This document shows, one piece after another, positions 14,303 to 22,688 of a stretch of 25,713 bases of DNA. The notes below the pieces were generated by a model. That model worked only from the letters and a program-made list of their open reading frames with translations. It ran no database searches and was not told where the DNA came from. Every line of letters begins with the position of its first letter. The first letter of the stretch is position 1. A program made the position numbers and the translations under genes. This DNA is from a virus, in the IMG/VR virus record IMGVR_UViG_3300017971_002929, positions 1 to 25,713 of that record. One strand, written 5' to 3'.

Positions 14303-15364
14303 ATGGTTGTTCATCACTGGGATACGCTGTCTGAGGCTCAAAAGCTCACACAGTCAGTCCTGATTCCAGGGGTTATCGAAGAGAGTATCTACCGTAACCC
14401 TCCACTGGCTTTAGGTATGCCTGTAGCTTGGACGCCTGGACAGACAATAAAGTATAACCGTGAAAACGCCACAATGGTTGGTCAAACTGCTGGTATTGAT
14501 ATCGGCGACCAGCTAAGTTGGTCTTCAAACATCACTTACGACCAGAAGGAAGTAACCCTCAAGAGACGTTACGTCCAGAGAATCGTGGATAATTTCATCC
14601 CCGATGTCTACGGTACGATTAACAACTACGAGGCTATTGTACTTCAGGAATGTAAGAAGGGTGTTTATGTTGACATCAACGACCTCATTATCTACGGCGA
14701 CCTTACCTACTCGACTAGCAACAAGGAGTTCGACGGACTTCATGCTTGGGCTGCTGAGCAGGGTACACCTGCTACCAGTGGCACAGGGTTAAACTATGAT
14801 GGTGAGAGTGCTGGGTTAAACCTCAGCAAAATGCGAGCCATGATAGATACCATGAAGCGAGAAGTAGATGCCCTGTTATTCCCGTTTGAGCTTGCACGCA
14901 GACTTAGTGCTTCGCTGCAAGAAGTCGGTGGAGAAGCAACCGGCATCTTCACTTCCCGTGGACAGATTTCCCAGTTGAGTTACGGTATAAACGACGTAGG
15001 TAAGAGGGTGGCGTTCTGGGATGGTATCCCCATCGTACCAACAGATTACCTCGTAGCAGAGGAAGATGGGACTGGAACTGGTTCGACCACGAATGCACGT
15101 GCAAAGTACTCTTCAGACTCGACGTTCAGTATATTCGGTATTAAGTTCGGTAACGTCTATATGGGTGAGCCTGGACTCATGTATGGGTTTGGCGCAACCG
15201 ATATGGCTGGCGACATGTATCGAGTAGACTACTTTGAGAAGCTGGAAGACTACGATGCATCTGGTATTCGTGTGGTTTCCTATGGTGCTGTTCTTTTAGG
15301 CAGCAAGTACGGACTTTGCAGGATGTTTGACGTTGACGACGACGACGTTATCATCAGCACTTAG
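14303..15364 (+). CDS. Major capsid protein, HK97 fold (353 aa)
   Basis: It forms the icosahedral shell. The length is normal for HK97-fold subunits. Its N-terminal arm is followed by the E-loop-like region (TPGQTIKYNRENA). The long spine helix (INNYEAIVLQECKKGVYVDI) precedes the A-domain, with GIPIVPTDYLV as the familiar late strand. The acidic C-terminal end is VDDDDVI. The gene directly follows scaffold with an AGGTGAG SD and precedes a probable decoration protein. There is no N-terminal protease or delta-domain-like extension, so assembly presumably relies on the separate scaffold. Confidence 0.88.
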   Translation: MVVHHWDTLSEAQKLTQSVLIPGVIEESIYRNPPLALGMPVAWTPGQTIKYNRENATMVGQTAGIDIGDQLSWSSNITYDQKEVTLKRRYVQRIVDNFIPDVYGTINNYEAIVLQECKKGVYVDINDLIIYGDLTYSTSNKEFDGLHAWAAEQGTPATSGTGLNYDGESAGLNLSKMRAMIDTMKREVDALLFPFELARRLSASLQEVGGEATGIFTSRGQISQLSYGINDVGKRVAFWDGIPIVPTDYLVAEEDGTGTGSTTNARAKYSSDSTFSIFGIKFGNVYMGEPGLMYGFGATDMAGDMYRVDYFEKLEDYDASGIRVVSYGAVLLGSKYGLCRMFDVDDDDVIIST

Positions 15365-15375
15365 AGGAGATAATA

Positions 15376-16224
15376 ATGGCTACAATACTACATCCCGCCC
15401 AAAAGCTCATTAACGAGCGTGGTATGGTGCTATTTATGCCCCCGAACTGCATGGATGCTGACAAGGTGTCTCTGTCTGAGCCCGACATCTACACGCAGAG
15501 TTCATCTCAGCTTTACCCTCTGGGTAGTAAGCTTGAGTTCTGTGATGGCCGTGTCTTTAGGTATTGTAAGCATGGAGCTACATCCACGGCTGCACCTATC
15601 GCACGTCTTGTCATGAACTCCAACTACTGTCCTGGAGCAACTGGTCATGCTGATGAAGACGGTTTTGAAGGCGCACCATACGCTAACGCTGCTGCTGCTG
15701 CCACCACAGTGCAGATAGCTGATACAGCATCAACCAAAAACGAATACGAAGACGCTATGCTGGTAGTGTATCCTTCGGGACACTACACTAGTTATCGTAT
15801 CGCTGGTAATGATGCTTCTGGTGGAACGTACACTGAGTTGGTGTTGGATGACCCTAGTGGTCTGAAGACAGCAATCACCACGTCCACTGGTATCACTGTA
15901 TACCTCAGTCGGTTCTCCAACTGTAGAACCTTTGGTGCTGAGGGAACGGCTGGCTATCAGAGTGCAATCGGAGTATCACAGGCTAGTGGCTTTACGTCTG
16001 CCTACTACAGTTGGCTACAGACTAAGGGTGCTTGTATCGTGACCCCGACTGCATACTTCGGTGACAGTGCTAACGAGCGAGCGTGTTTCTACAATCCTAG
16101 CGACGGTACAATTGGTACTGCTGCATCATATGACCCAAGTTCGGGTTATCAGTGCATCGGTTACCTACTGTCCCATACCATCAGCGGATACGGTGACCTT
16201 TGGGTCATGCTGATGCTGGAGTAA
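15376..16224 (+). CDS. Putative capsid decoration protein (282 aa)
   Basis: It directly follows the capsid gene with a clean AGGAGA SD. The protein is beta-rich, with many Gly, Ser, Thr and Tyr, nine cysteines and an Ala-rich stretch (YANAAAAATTVQIAD). The motif IGVSQASGFTSAYYSWLQTKG, followed by a C-terminal GYLLSHTISGYGDLWVMLML, resembles head-decoration or cement-like proteins near capsid genes of other phages, where an IG-x-L-x3-...-G-D-L-x-V ending is common. Several cysteines could stabilise the shell by disulfides or be accidental. Position plus fold-like features support the call; a minor capsid or tail protein is the alternative. Confidence 0.6.
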   Translation: MATILHPAQKLINERGMVLFMPPNCMDADKVSLSEPDIYTQSSSQLYPLGSKLEFCDGRVFRYCKHGATSTAAPIARLVMNSNYCPGATGHADEDGFEGAPYANAAAAATTVQIADTASTKNEYEDAMLVVYPSGHYTSYRIAGNDASGGTYTELVLDDPSGLKTAITTSTGITVYLSRFSNCRTFGAEGTAGYQSAIGVSQASGFTSAYYSWLQTKGACIVTPTAYFGDSANERACFYNPSDGTIGTAASYDPSSGYQCIGYLLSHTISGYGDLWVMLMLE

Positions 16225-16233
16225 GGAGGAAAG

Positions 16234-16314
16234 GTGAAAACTGGTAAAGAGGTTTTCCCACCTGAGCATCCAGCTAGTGGGAAGAAAGACAAACCAAAAC
16301 CCGTTAAGGGATAA
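16234..16314 (+). CDS. Micro-protein (26 aa), GTG start
   Basis: A GTG start preceded by an optimal AAGGAGG gives a 26-residue, Lys/Pro-rich peptide (VKTGKEVFPPEHPASGKKDK, continuing KPKPVKG). It ends just before the hairpin at 16322-16344. The strong SD with conserved-looking spacing argues for translation. Such short basic Pro-rich peptides are seen between head and tail genes in phages, but no role is known. Confidence 0.5.
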   Translation: MKTGKEVFPPEHPASGKKDKPKPVKG

Positions 16315-16321
16315 CGGCTTC

Positions 16322-16344
16322 GGGGGTGAGCCATAATCACCCCC
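16322..16344 (+). terminator. Hairpin, probable attenuating terminator
   Basis: GGGGGTGA (16322-16329) pairs perfectly with TCACCCCC (16337-16344) across a 7-nt loop, with a weak T-rich stretch (ATTTTATT) about 5 nt later. It separates the capsid/decoration genes from the tail-type genes, which lack an evident promoter of their own. Partial termination here would keep capsid mRNA more abundant. Confidence 0.65.
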
Positions 16345-16370
16345 CACACATTTTATTAAAGGAGTTAGAC

Positions 16371-16658
16371 ATGCCATCTGGTCTTATTGTGTCTGAATCC
16401 GCTCCAAGTAAAGATAACAGATACTATTGGTTCAAACCCAGCACTAGAGAGTGGTATGCGTTAAATGACGCAGCCACAGAATGGTTAGAAGTCTTTAATG
16501 AAGAATCCTGTACACTTACTAACTTGGTATTGGAGGGTACGCTTAGTATGGGTGGTGATATTGGAGTGAGTGGTCAGGTTGAGTTAGCTGGGTTTGGTGG
16601 TGGTAAGGTGAAGCTTACCATTACAGGTGGGGTTATTACTGAGATTGAGGAAGAATAA
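16371..16658 (+). CDS. Small hypothetical structural protein (95 aa)
   Basis: The chosen ATG at 16371 has AAAGGAG 6 nt upstream; a longer frame back to 16326 runs into the hairpin. The N-terminal half has an aromatic pattern (YYWFKPSTREWYALND) seen in short phage virion modules. The second half is Gly/Leu/Val-rich and beta-like (GGDIGVSGQVELAGFGGGKV) and ends acidic (EIEEE). Its place between decoration and tail-type genes suggests a minor virion or tail protein. No specific family was recognised. Confidence 0.7.
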   Translation: MPSGLIVSESAPSKDNRYYWFKPSTREWYALNDAATEWLEVFNEESCTLTNLVLEGTLSMGGDIGVSGQVELAGFGGGKVKLTITGGVITEIEEE

Positions 16659-16837
16659 TGCCATTAGCTGTGGAGAAGTTAACCAGACAGTCTACAATGG
16701 ACGCTATACGTACCGCTATAGCTCAAACTATTCGTTATTTGATGCAGCGAGAAGGTAAAACTCAGCAAGAGGCTGCTGGTCAAGCTTATGGCATGGCCAG
16801 AGAAAAGACTGGTAGGTCTCTTGGTAAGAAAGGATAA
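16658..16837 (+). CDS. Small basic helical phage protein (59 aa)
   Basis: The ATG overlaps the previous stop by one base (TAATG). The product is basic, with a pattern REGKTQQEAAGQAYGMAREK that recalls a common short phage protein type of the form EGKxxxQAxAIA...AG. Its function in those phages is not established. Two helices are predicted and no membrane segment. Translation is presumably coupled to the gene before it. Confidence 0.65.
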   Translation: MPLAVEKLTRQSTMDAIRTAIAQTIRYLMQREGKTQQEAAGQAYGMAREKTGRSLGKKG

Positions 16838-16839
16838 AC

Positions 16840-17139
16840 ATGGCAAGGAGACAACGTAGAAGTATTGCTACAAAAGCAACTACACGCATTACCGCTACTG
16901 GTGCTGCCATCACTGGAGCTTGTATTGTTTGGTGGATGACTATAGCCCCCAGTGCTGCCACTACAGTGTTAGATATAAGTGACGGTACAGCTAGTGGTAC
17001 AACTATTTGGACACACTCGTGTGTTAGTGGTAACGGTGCACACATAGACTTCGGTGAAGACGGCTTTGCGTTCACCAGCGGTGTGTATGTAGAAACCTTA
17101 ACTGATATCACCGCAGTTACATTCTGTTATAGCCAATAA
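16840..17139 (+). CDS. Small beta-sandwich-like virion protein (99 aa)
   Basis: The ATG follows the previous stop by two bases, with a GGAT-like SD inside the previous gene. A basic N-terminus (MARRQRRSIATKATTRI) precedes a moderately hydrophobic stretch near residues 20-40 and then beta-prone repeats (TTVLDISDGTASGTTIWTHSC; GFAFTSGVYVETLTD). The pattern of an isdG-like turn, IWTHS and F-x-SGVYV resembles small jelly-roll-like virion proteins found near tail genes. The hydrophobic stretch is more likely a strand or arm than a signal peptide, given the virion context. Confidence 0.6.
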   Translation: MARRQRRSIATKATTRITATGAAITGACIVWWMTIAPSAATTVLDISDGTASGTTIWTHSCVSGNGAHIDFGEDGFAFTSGVYVETLTDITAVTFCYSQ

Positions 17140-17873
17140 TGAGACAGTTATCAAGGAGTCTCTATGCTGCTCAGGTGGGGGCAAGCGGGACTCCTTTTGT
17201 TAGATGTGAAGTAGCCGACGTAGGTGAAGGTGCAGGGGGTAGTGATAACTATGGCTTGGTGACCCCTGTGTATGAGAATGATATGGCTAATATCACTAAA
17301 GTACTAAGGGGTAATTTGGTGACACCAACACGTAGTGGCTACGGTAAATCCATATGGGCTTATATGGGTTATACCCCAAACGGTATAAATGCTAGAGCTT
17401 ACGTGTACCTTAAGAGTGACGGCTCTCTCGTTGGTCAAACTGATGAATATGATGGTTCAAACATTCAAGCTGATTCATGGCATGAGTTTGAATTCTCTAG
17501 TAGACCAGCCTTAACTGCCAGTACTGATTACTGGATATTTGTTACATGTAGTGCTTCCTATATGGAAGTAGCCTACAAAGCTGTCAACAACGGTGTAACG
17601 TACGCTTACTACAATGCTGCTCAATACCCACCTCCAGACCCCATAGTCACTGGGGATGTCTATGAAAACATAGAACGCTCTTGTAATGTTTATATAACCG
17701 TTGAGTATGATGAAGTCGTCTATGATACCTCAGACCGTGTACTAGCGGTTAAACAATGGGAAGGTGAATATGAAGATGGTGCTGAGATACTCTTAGATAA
17801 CTCCGATGAACACTTTTCAACACGTGATTATGTTGGGTGTTTAATTAACTTAGGCTTTGGGTTCACAACATGA
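17139..17873 (+). CDS. Tail-associated protein, N-terminal half of hub-like unit (244 aa)
   Basis: The ATG overlaps the previous TAA by one base. Residues about 50-185 look like a jelly-roll carbohydrate-binding module (YGKSIWAYMGYTPNGINARA, then DSWHEFEFSSRPALTASTDY). The last 50 residues (RVLAVKQWEGEYEDGAEILL, then STRDYVGCLINLGFG) match the start of hub-like tail domains in which this segment runs directly into the sequence encoded by the next gene. The 4-bp ATGA overlap with that gene supports the two acting together. The host-binding role is inferred. Confidence 0.6.
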   Translation: MRQLSRSLYAAQVGASGTPFVRCEVADVGEGAGGSDNYGLVTPVYENDMANITKVLRGNLVTPTRSGYGKSIWAYMGYTPNGINARAYVYLKSDGSLVGQTDEYDGSNIQADSWHEFEFSSRPALTASTDYWIFVTCSASYMEVAYKAVNNGVTYAYYNAAQYPPPDPIVTGDVYENIERSCNVYITVEYDEVVYDTSDRVLAVKQWEGEYEDGAEILLDNSDEHFSTRDYVGCLINLGFGFTT

Positions 17874-19663
17874 CGGACGAATATTCTAACGTACCAGATT
17901 TATACGTAGCTGCCCAAGAAGATATAAGTATCAACGGTAAACTCTACACCAAGCTTATCTGCATGGGTGATTGGGGTCGCATGGATAAGAACAAAATCAT
18001 GGGCGACTCCATAGCTGCTGGCTTTGACTTCGGTACAGATACAGTCCAAGAGATAATAGAGGGTAACACTTACGACGCTATGTTGATGGCCGATATGACT
18101 GCTGAGGTAAACGATGACGATGCTGATGGAACAGAAGACTCAAAGGTACCTGGGTTAAAATACGAGGTATGGGTATCCAAGAGAAAGGTTATACAGGACT
18201 CAGTTGAGTTGACTACAAACCTTGCCAAGCTTAGGGGGGATGAATTATTCTTGGTAGCAGATACCACTGGGGAACAGCAACGACTTACTGGTACACTAGA
18301 TGGAGAGTTAACTGCTGGTGAGACAGTTACGGGCAGTAGCTCTGGTGCCACAGGTAAGTTTGTCTACCAGAACGTAGCTAGTGGTGCTGGTTATATAGTT
18401 ATAGAGAGTATAAATGGTACATGGGAAACCAGTGAGGATGCCGAAGGTGCATCCTACAAATGTGGGTCTATCACATCAATAGATGACGAGCATTATCTTT
18501 ATGAGCTAGATGGAACCAATACCCATAACATATATGAACACCATCGTATCCAGTCTTTATTACAGGCTAATCGTGTTATTTGTGTGGATAAACTACCCGA
18601 TAACTCCGAAACCAAACATACTTACAGCGGGACTGTAAACGATACCGATGACCAAGCTATTTTCGGTGTTGTTACTTATGTCTTTGAAGACCCAAGTGTT
18701 ACCAGTAACGAAGAAGCAGAAGCTTCTGCAACGGCTATGTTAACCCATTTTCAGTCTGATGCATTCGGGGGGTATATAAAAGCTCCTATGAATTGTGGTC
18801 AGGAGATGCATGATATAGTTAAGGTAACGGATTCTCGTGGTGGATGGACTGGTGACGATGTTATTGAGGGTAGAGTTGGTGGTATAATTAGGGAATTTAA
18901 GGCTTGGGAAGGAGTTTATACCATAGAGTTAACTATTGGTGGGCTATGGGTTCCTCCTCCACCGCTAGACCTCCCTGCTCCAACACCAACACCTCCTCCT
19001 GTTACTTGGGACAAACCACCTCACCCTTGGCCTGGGGAAACTGATACAACTAAACCTACACCAACTAAGACTGATGACCACTTAAGACAACAACTACCAC
19101 CCGTAGTTCCTCCTCCAGAGACATTTACTCCATACTCAAGGAGGGAATACGAAGAGGCGTGGAAATACCGCCCAGTGGAAACCTTAGAGATGGCTCCGCT
19201 ACCAGAAGGCATCCCTGGGTTTGGTGAAGCACCATTGGAAGCTCCTGTGATGATACCCCCAGAGGGCGTAGAGTTAGGTAGAGTACGAATACCACGGGGC
19301 ATACAGATAAGTGAGGAATTGGCTCAGTCAATAGAAGCTCAAAAGGCTTACGAAGCTGTCAGAGGAGTGGAACCTTATGCTGGTATGGTTAGACAGCCTA
19401 AAACACGCTGGCAAGCTTGGCAATATGCAGCTACAACTCTGTTAGGTATGACGACTATGTTAGCTGGTTTGTTTATGCCAGCACTGGCTCCATCACTAGC
19501 TCAACTTACCGCTAGAGTAGCAACCGTTGGTGGTATAACGGCTGGCGCTACCGTAGGCGTATCCGCTCAGGAGGCTGTAACACCACTAGCTCCATCCCCA
19601 GAGCAAGTCACAGCAGAAACCTTTAGTGGTGATGAATGGTGGAGAGGAGGTAGTTTGTGGTAA
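17870..19663 (+). CDS. Hub-like tail protein, proline-rich linker, hydrophobic C-terminus (597 aa)
   Basis: It starts within the stop of the previous gene (ATGA). Residues 1-365 are beta-rich and hub-like, beginning EYSNVPDLYVAAQEDISING. An inserted Gly/Thr-rich segment near 140-200 (GELTAGETVTGSSSGATGKF) resembles a small beta repeat. Residues about 366-430 are strongly proline-rich (LPAPTPTPPPVTWDKPP). A helical part follows, then a hydrophobic stretch near 525-570 (YAATTLLGMTTMLAGLFMPA) able to span or insert in a membrane. A tail protein that touches the host envelope or is ejected is plausible. Homology is inferred from fold-like features only. Confidence 0.6.
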   Translation: MTDEYSNVPDLYVAAQEDISINGKLYTKLICMGDWGRMDKNKIMGDSIAAGFDFGTDTVQEIIEGNTYDAMLMADMTAEVNDDDADGTEDSKVPGLKYEVWVSKRKVIQDSVELTTNLAKLRGDELFLVADTTGEQQRLTGTLDGELTAGETVTGSSSGATGKFVYQNVASGAGYIVIESINGTWETSEDAEGASYKCGSITSIDDEHYLYELDGTNTHNIYEHHRIQSLLQANRVICVDKLPDNSETKHTYSGTVNDTDDQAIFGVVTYVFEDPSVTSNEEAEASATAMLTHFQSDAFGGYIKAPMNCGQEMHDIVKVTDSRGGWTGDDVIEGRVGGIIREFKAWEGVYTIELTIGGLWVPPPPLDLPAPTPTPPPVTWDKPPHPWPGETDTTKPTPTKTDDHLRQQLPPVVPPPETFTPYSRREYEEAWKYRPVETLEMAPLPEGIPGFGEAPLEAPVMIPPEGVELGRVRIPRGIQISEELAQSIEAQKAYEAVRGVEPYAGMVRQPKTRWQAWQYAATTLLGMTTMLAGLFMPALAPSLAQLTARVATVGGITAGATVGVSAQEAVTPLAPSPEQVTAETFSGDEWWRGGSLW

Positions 19664-22173
19664 CTTCTGATACATGGCGTTTCATAGAGAGCGTAGCTAA
19701 AGCCCTGTCTAAGAATGAAGCTTTTCTCAGGCTTTTGAATAGAACCCACTCACACTCTCACGGTGAGAATTCCTCTGACCCAATAGAAGATGCTATGTAT
19801 GATAGCATCTTTGATGCCCACACCATACTCAAGGCTGATACTGATGACACCCCTGTGGCTCTAACTGTGAACGAGCAAGAGGTAGTCGGTAGGTTGACTG
19901 GCGGTAACATAGATGGTATTGCTATAGGAATATCCGACGATAACATGGTTCAGGTGGATGGCTCTCCCAACTCAGGTGAGGTAGCTCTGTGGACAGCCAA
20001 CGGGCTAGAGGGTAGAGCTATAGGTGTAAACGATGATAATATACTTGAGGTTGATGATGCAACCGTTATCACTGGTGATTACGCTAAATTCACCGCTAAT
20101 GGTTTAGAAGGTCAACAGGCATCTCAGGTGATGGCTGACCTTAGCGGTGAGGCTGGGTTTACCTTTGATTGGGTTGGGTGTATTCTGGAGAATGTTGAGG
20201 CTATTAAGGGTTTAACTGATGACACTCTCGACATTGTGGGTAAGCGTACTGACAGTGACGACAGTGTGAAAATCTCTACCCCTGGGGAAGCAATAAACTA
20301 CGCTGATACCGTGAGAGTAACTTTCCAAGGTAGAGCAGCGGAAGCTGATGTTGTTTGGACAGACTGTGAACACACTGGATTAAAGTTAGGTGGTGACCTA
20401 AATGCTGATTCCCATAACATAACCAGCCTTGAGCAAGCAATAACAGATAACCACATAGTCACTGTAGATGGTAGTCCTAACGATGACGAGTACGCCCGCT
20501 GGACTGCGAGTGGGTTGGAAGGTAGAACGGCTGCTGAGGCAAAGACAGATTTGGGTTTCATGACTGACTTAGTAGACGATGCTACCCCTCAACTAGGTGG
20601 TGACCTTGACCTAAATGGTAACAATATTGACTTCCCCACTACTGCCGATATATCCGATTGTTTAGATGAAGACGATTTGGTTTCGGATTCTGCTACTGCG
20701 TTGGCCACTCAACAGAGCATCAAGGCGTACGCAGATGGGAAGATTACGACTCACGAAGCAGCAGCAGACCCACATACAGGATACGTGAAGGAGAGTGAGT
20801 TCACCGCAAAAGGTGATGTGTTGGGTGGAACTGGTGCAGGTACGTTAGCTGCACTTGGAGTAGGCACTGACGAATACTGTCTTATTGCTGATAGTGGAGA
20901 GACCACAGGACTAAACTGGGGTAAGAGGGCAACCATCACAACTGCCTCTGCAACCTACTATGTAGATGGCACTAATGGTAATGACTCCAATCCAGGTACC
21001 CAAGCTGACCCATTTGCAACTATTCAAGGTGCGTGGGATTCTCTCCCAGACATTATAGCACATGATATTACTATTATTGTAGAAGACAATGGGCGCAAGA
21101 CTGGTACTGCTGATGGAAGAGTTGCTAACCATCTTCAAGATGACACCAACGCTCAGTTCGCAGCAGGAGACGTTGGCAAGACAGTATTTAATGTAACTGA
21201 TGGGAACTTTGCCACTATTACTGCTTACAATGATACAGGTGATGTGACGTTAGATACTGACATCTTCGACAATGGCAATGAAGACTACGTGATATACGCA
21301 ACTCCGTACAGAGAAGATGTAGACATCAGTGAGAGATACGTTATGGCCTCAGTAACCATTAGAGGTGAATACTACTGGCAGGGAGACTGTGAAGCAAATG
21401 TAGGTGGTGCAGGAGAAATAAAGGATACAGGTGCCTTTGGTGATGTAGCAGTTGGAGATAAAGTAGTAGTCTTAGACCTCTCTGGTGCAGACGGTAGAGC
21501 AGTCCAAGGTGAACTCTGCACTGTAGACGATATCTCAAACGCACCCGATAGGATAGGAACTACTGGTTCGTTAACTCCCACTACCAGTTGGATTTACTGG
21601 ATAGTCCGCACTGAGATATCAGGTAGTGACGATGGTACAGATGGTGGTACGGCACGGGATAATTGCTTTCTATTGACGTCAATAGATAATATTACGGTTC
21701 AAGGTTTTTATTTGACGTATTCGGATATGTACGCATTTGATACATTTAATTGTCGTAAACTTATAAGCTATTATATGGTATTTGAAAATTGCGACTATGA
21801 TTTGAGAGTAAAAGGGCATAGTTGTTTTGATGAGTCTGATTTTATATATTTCAGTGGGTCGTATGGTTGCGTCGTTGAGCAATCAAGTTATATGACACCT
21901 TGGTATTGTATGTATGAGGGTTGCACTTATGGAATAGATGTATATAGGAATAGTGGGGCAATACCAAGATATAGCTTTATAAAGGGTTGTAGTTATGGGG
22001 TGATAGTTCAGTTGTCGGGTGCAGTTGATTTTACTAGGTGTACTATAGATGCAGGAACAACTAACGGTATTTATGCTTTTAGGGCTGGATTCGTTTTTAC
22101 TTCTAAGATTACTAATAATGCTACTACACCAAAGACTCCCGCAGCAGCTAGTGACCCTGCTTGGGTAACGTAA
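19657..22173 (+). CDS. Tail fibre with beta-helix C-terminal domain (838 aa)
   Basis: A GTG start follows a GAGGAGG SD and overlaps the previous gene by 7 bp. The N-terminal 290 residues contain three related motifs of the form VDGSPN...WTANGLEGR (near 100, 135 and 270) and LGGDL(D/N) repeats, typical of fibre shafts. Then come HEAAADPHTGYV and a GDVLGGTGAGTLAAL segment ending in ADSGETTGLNW, a common fibre signature. YYVDGTNGNDSNPGTQADPF (about 433-452) opens a right-handed beta-helix that runs to the end. It likely binds, and possibly cleaves, host surface glycans. The last 500 bases are AT-richer than the rest. Confidence 0.85.
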   Translation: MVTSDTWRFIESVAKALSKNEAFLRLLNRTHSHSHGENSSDPIEDAMYDSIFDAHTILKADTDDTPVALTVNEQEVVGRLTGGNIDGIAIGISDDNMVQVDGSPNSGEVALWTANGLEGRAIGVNDDNILEVDDATVITGDYAKFTANGLEGQQASQVMADLSGEAGFTFDWVGCILENVEAIKGLTDDTLDIVGKRTDSDDSVKISTPGEAINYADTVRVTFQGRAAEADVVWTDCEHTGLKLGGDLNADSHNITSLEQAITDNHIVTVDGSPNDDEYARWTASGLEGRTAAEAKTDLGFMTDLVDDATPQLGGDLDLNGNNIDFPTTADISDCLDEDDLVSDSATALATQQSIKAYADGKITTHEAAADPHTGYVKESEFTAKGDVLGGTGAGTLAALGVGTDEYCLIADSGETTGLNWGKRATITTASATYYVDGTNGNDSNPGTQADPFATIQGAWDSLPDIIAHDITIIVEDNGRKTGTADGRVANHLQDDTNAQFAAGDVGKTVFNVTDGNFATITAYNDTGDVTLDTDIFDNGNEDYVIYATPYREDVDISERYVMASVTIRGEYYWQGDCEANVGGAGEIKDTGAFGDVAVGDKVVVLDLSGADGRAVQGELCTVDDISNAPDRIGTTGSLTPTTSWIYWIVRTEISGSDDGTDGGTARDNCFLLTSIDNITVQGFYLTYSDMYAFDTFNCRKLISYYMVFENCDYDLRVKGHSCFDESDFIYFSGSYGCVVEQSSYMTPWYCMYEGCTYGIDVYRNSGAIPRYSFIKGCSYGVIVQLSGAVDFTRCTIDAGTTNGIYAFRAGFVFTSKITNNATTPKTPAAASDPAWVT
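21670..21685. repeat. Perfect 16-bp palindrome in tail-fibre gene
   Basis: CTATTGACGTCAATAG reads the same on both strands. It lies in frame within the fibre gene at the point where the sequence turns AT-rich. It may be chance, a recombination footprint or a regulator site. It encodes part of LLTSIDN. Confidence 0.7.
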
Positions 22174-22688
22174 TGATAATATTATACTTGAAGGACTCGC
22201 CAGATATTAATACCTGTACCTTCTTACAGGCTATACCAGATGTGATGGTGTTGGAAGAGAGCGGAAGCCAAGCGTTTATAGAAGGTCAGCCTGAACCAGT
22301 TATTAACGACTTAACAAAAGCTGGTTGGTTTGCTGTTCCTGAGCAGTATATAGAACCTGAGGGTGATTTAGATGGTGATATTATCCCTAGAGAGGTTTGT
22401 GAGCTTAACTTGGTGCATTTTACTCCAGATAACTTACCGCACTCTCAGTTTGTGGGTAAACTTATTGCCGTTAATCTAAGTGCAATCAAACCCGCTACGG
22501 TTCGTAGGGTATTCTATGGAGAGACTTACGATGTGAATTGTTTGGTTGGCGAGAATGCAGCACAATTATGGATAAGCGGTAAGTTATTGGTTGATGATTT
22601 TGTAATAGTAAGTTATATCACTGAGGTACCATTTGGTACAAAAGTTAATTTGCCTATACTGGTGGATAAAATAAACAAGACATGGTAG
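22173..22688 (+). CDS. Hypothetical protein following tail fibre (171 aa)
   Basis: Not recognised. The ATG at 22173 overlaps the fibre TAA by one base; a TTG at 22161 is an unlikely longer start. The product starts MIILYLKDSPDINTCTF and contains a beta-rich acidic middle (YIEPEGDLDGDIIP) and a C-terminal strand-rich part ending PILVDKINKTW. Its position directly after the fibre suggests a fibre chaperone, fibre tip or baseplate attachment protein. No chaperone motif was identified. Like the fibre end, it is AT-richer than the capsid genes. Confidence 0.7.
   Translation: MIILYLKDSPDINTCTFLQAIPDVMVLEESGSQAFIEGQPEPVINDLTKAGWFAVPEQYIEPEGDLDGDIIPREVCELNLVHFTPDNLPHSQFVGKLIAVNLSAIKPATVRRVFYGETYDVNCLVGENAAQLWISGKLLVDDFVIVSYITEVPFGTKVNLPILVDKINKTW

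Noticed and set aside
14525-14792. Open frames on both strands overlapping the capsid gene
   Set aside because: They fall inside the capsid coding frame with no initiation signal.
16161-16377. Minus-strand frames over the decoration-gene end and hairpin
   Set aside because: They run through the hairpin and antisense to well-supported genes, without an SD.
21359-21581. Leu/His/Arg-rich minus-strand frames in the fibre gene
   Set aside because: Composition is that of antisense repeats of the fibre; no SD and no plausible protein.
21700-21745. TTGACG sequences in the AT-rich fibre tip as promoters
   Set aside because: No TATAAT-like element at the right spacing; chance matches in AT-rich DNA.
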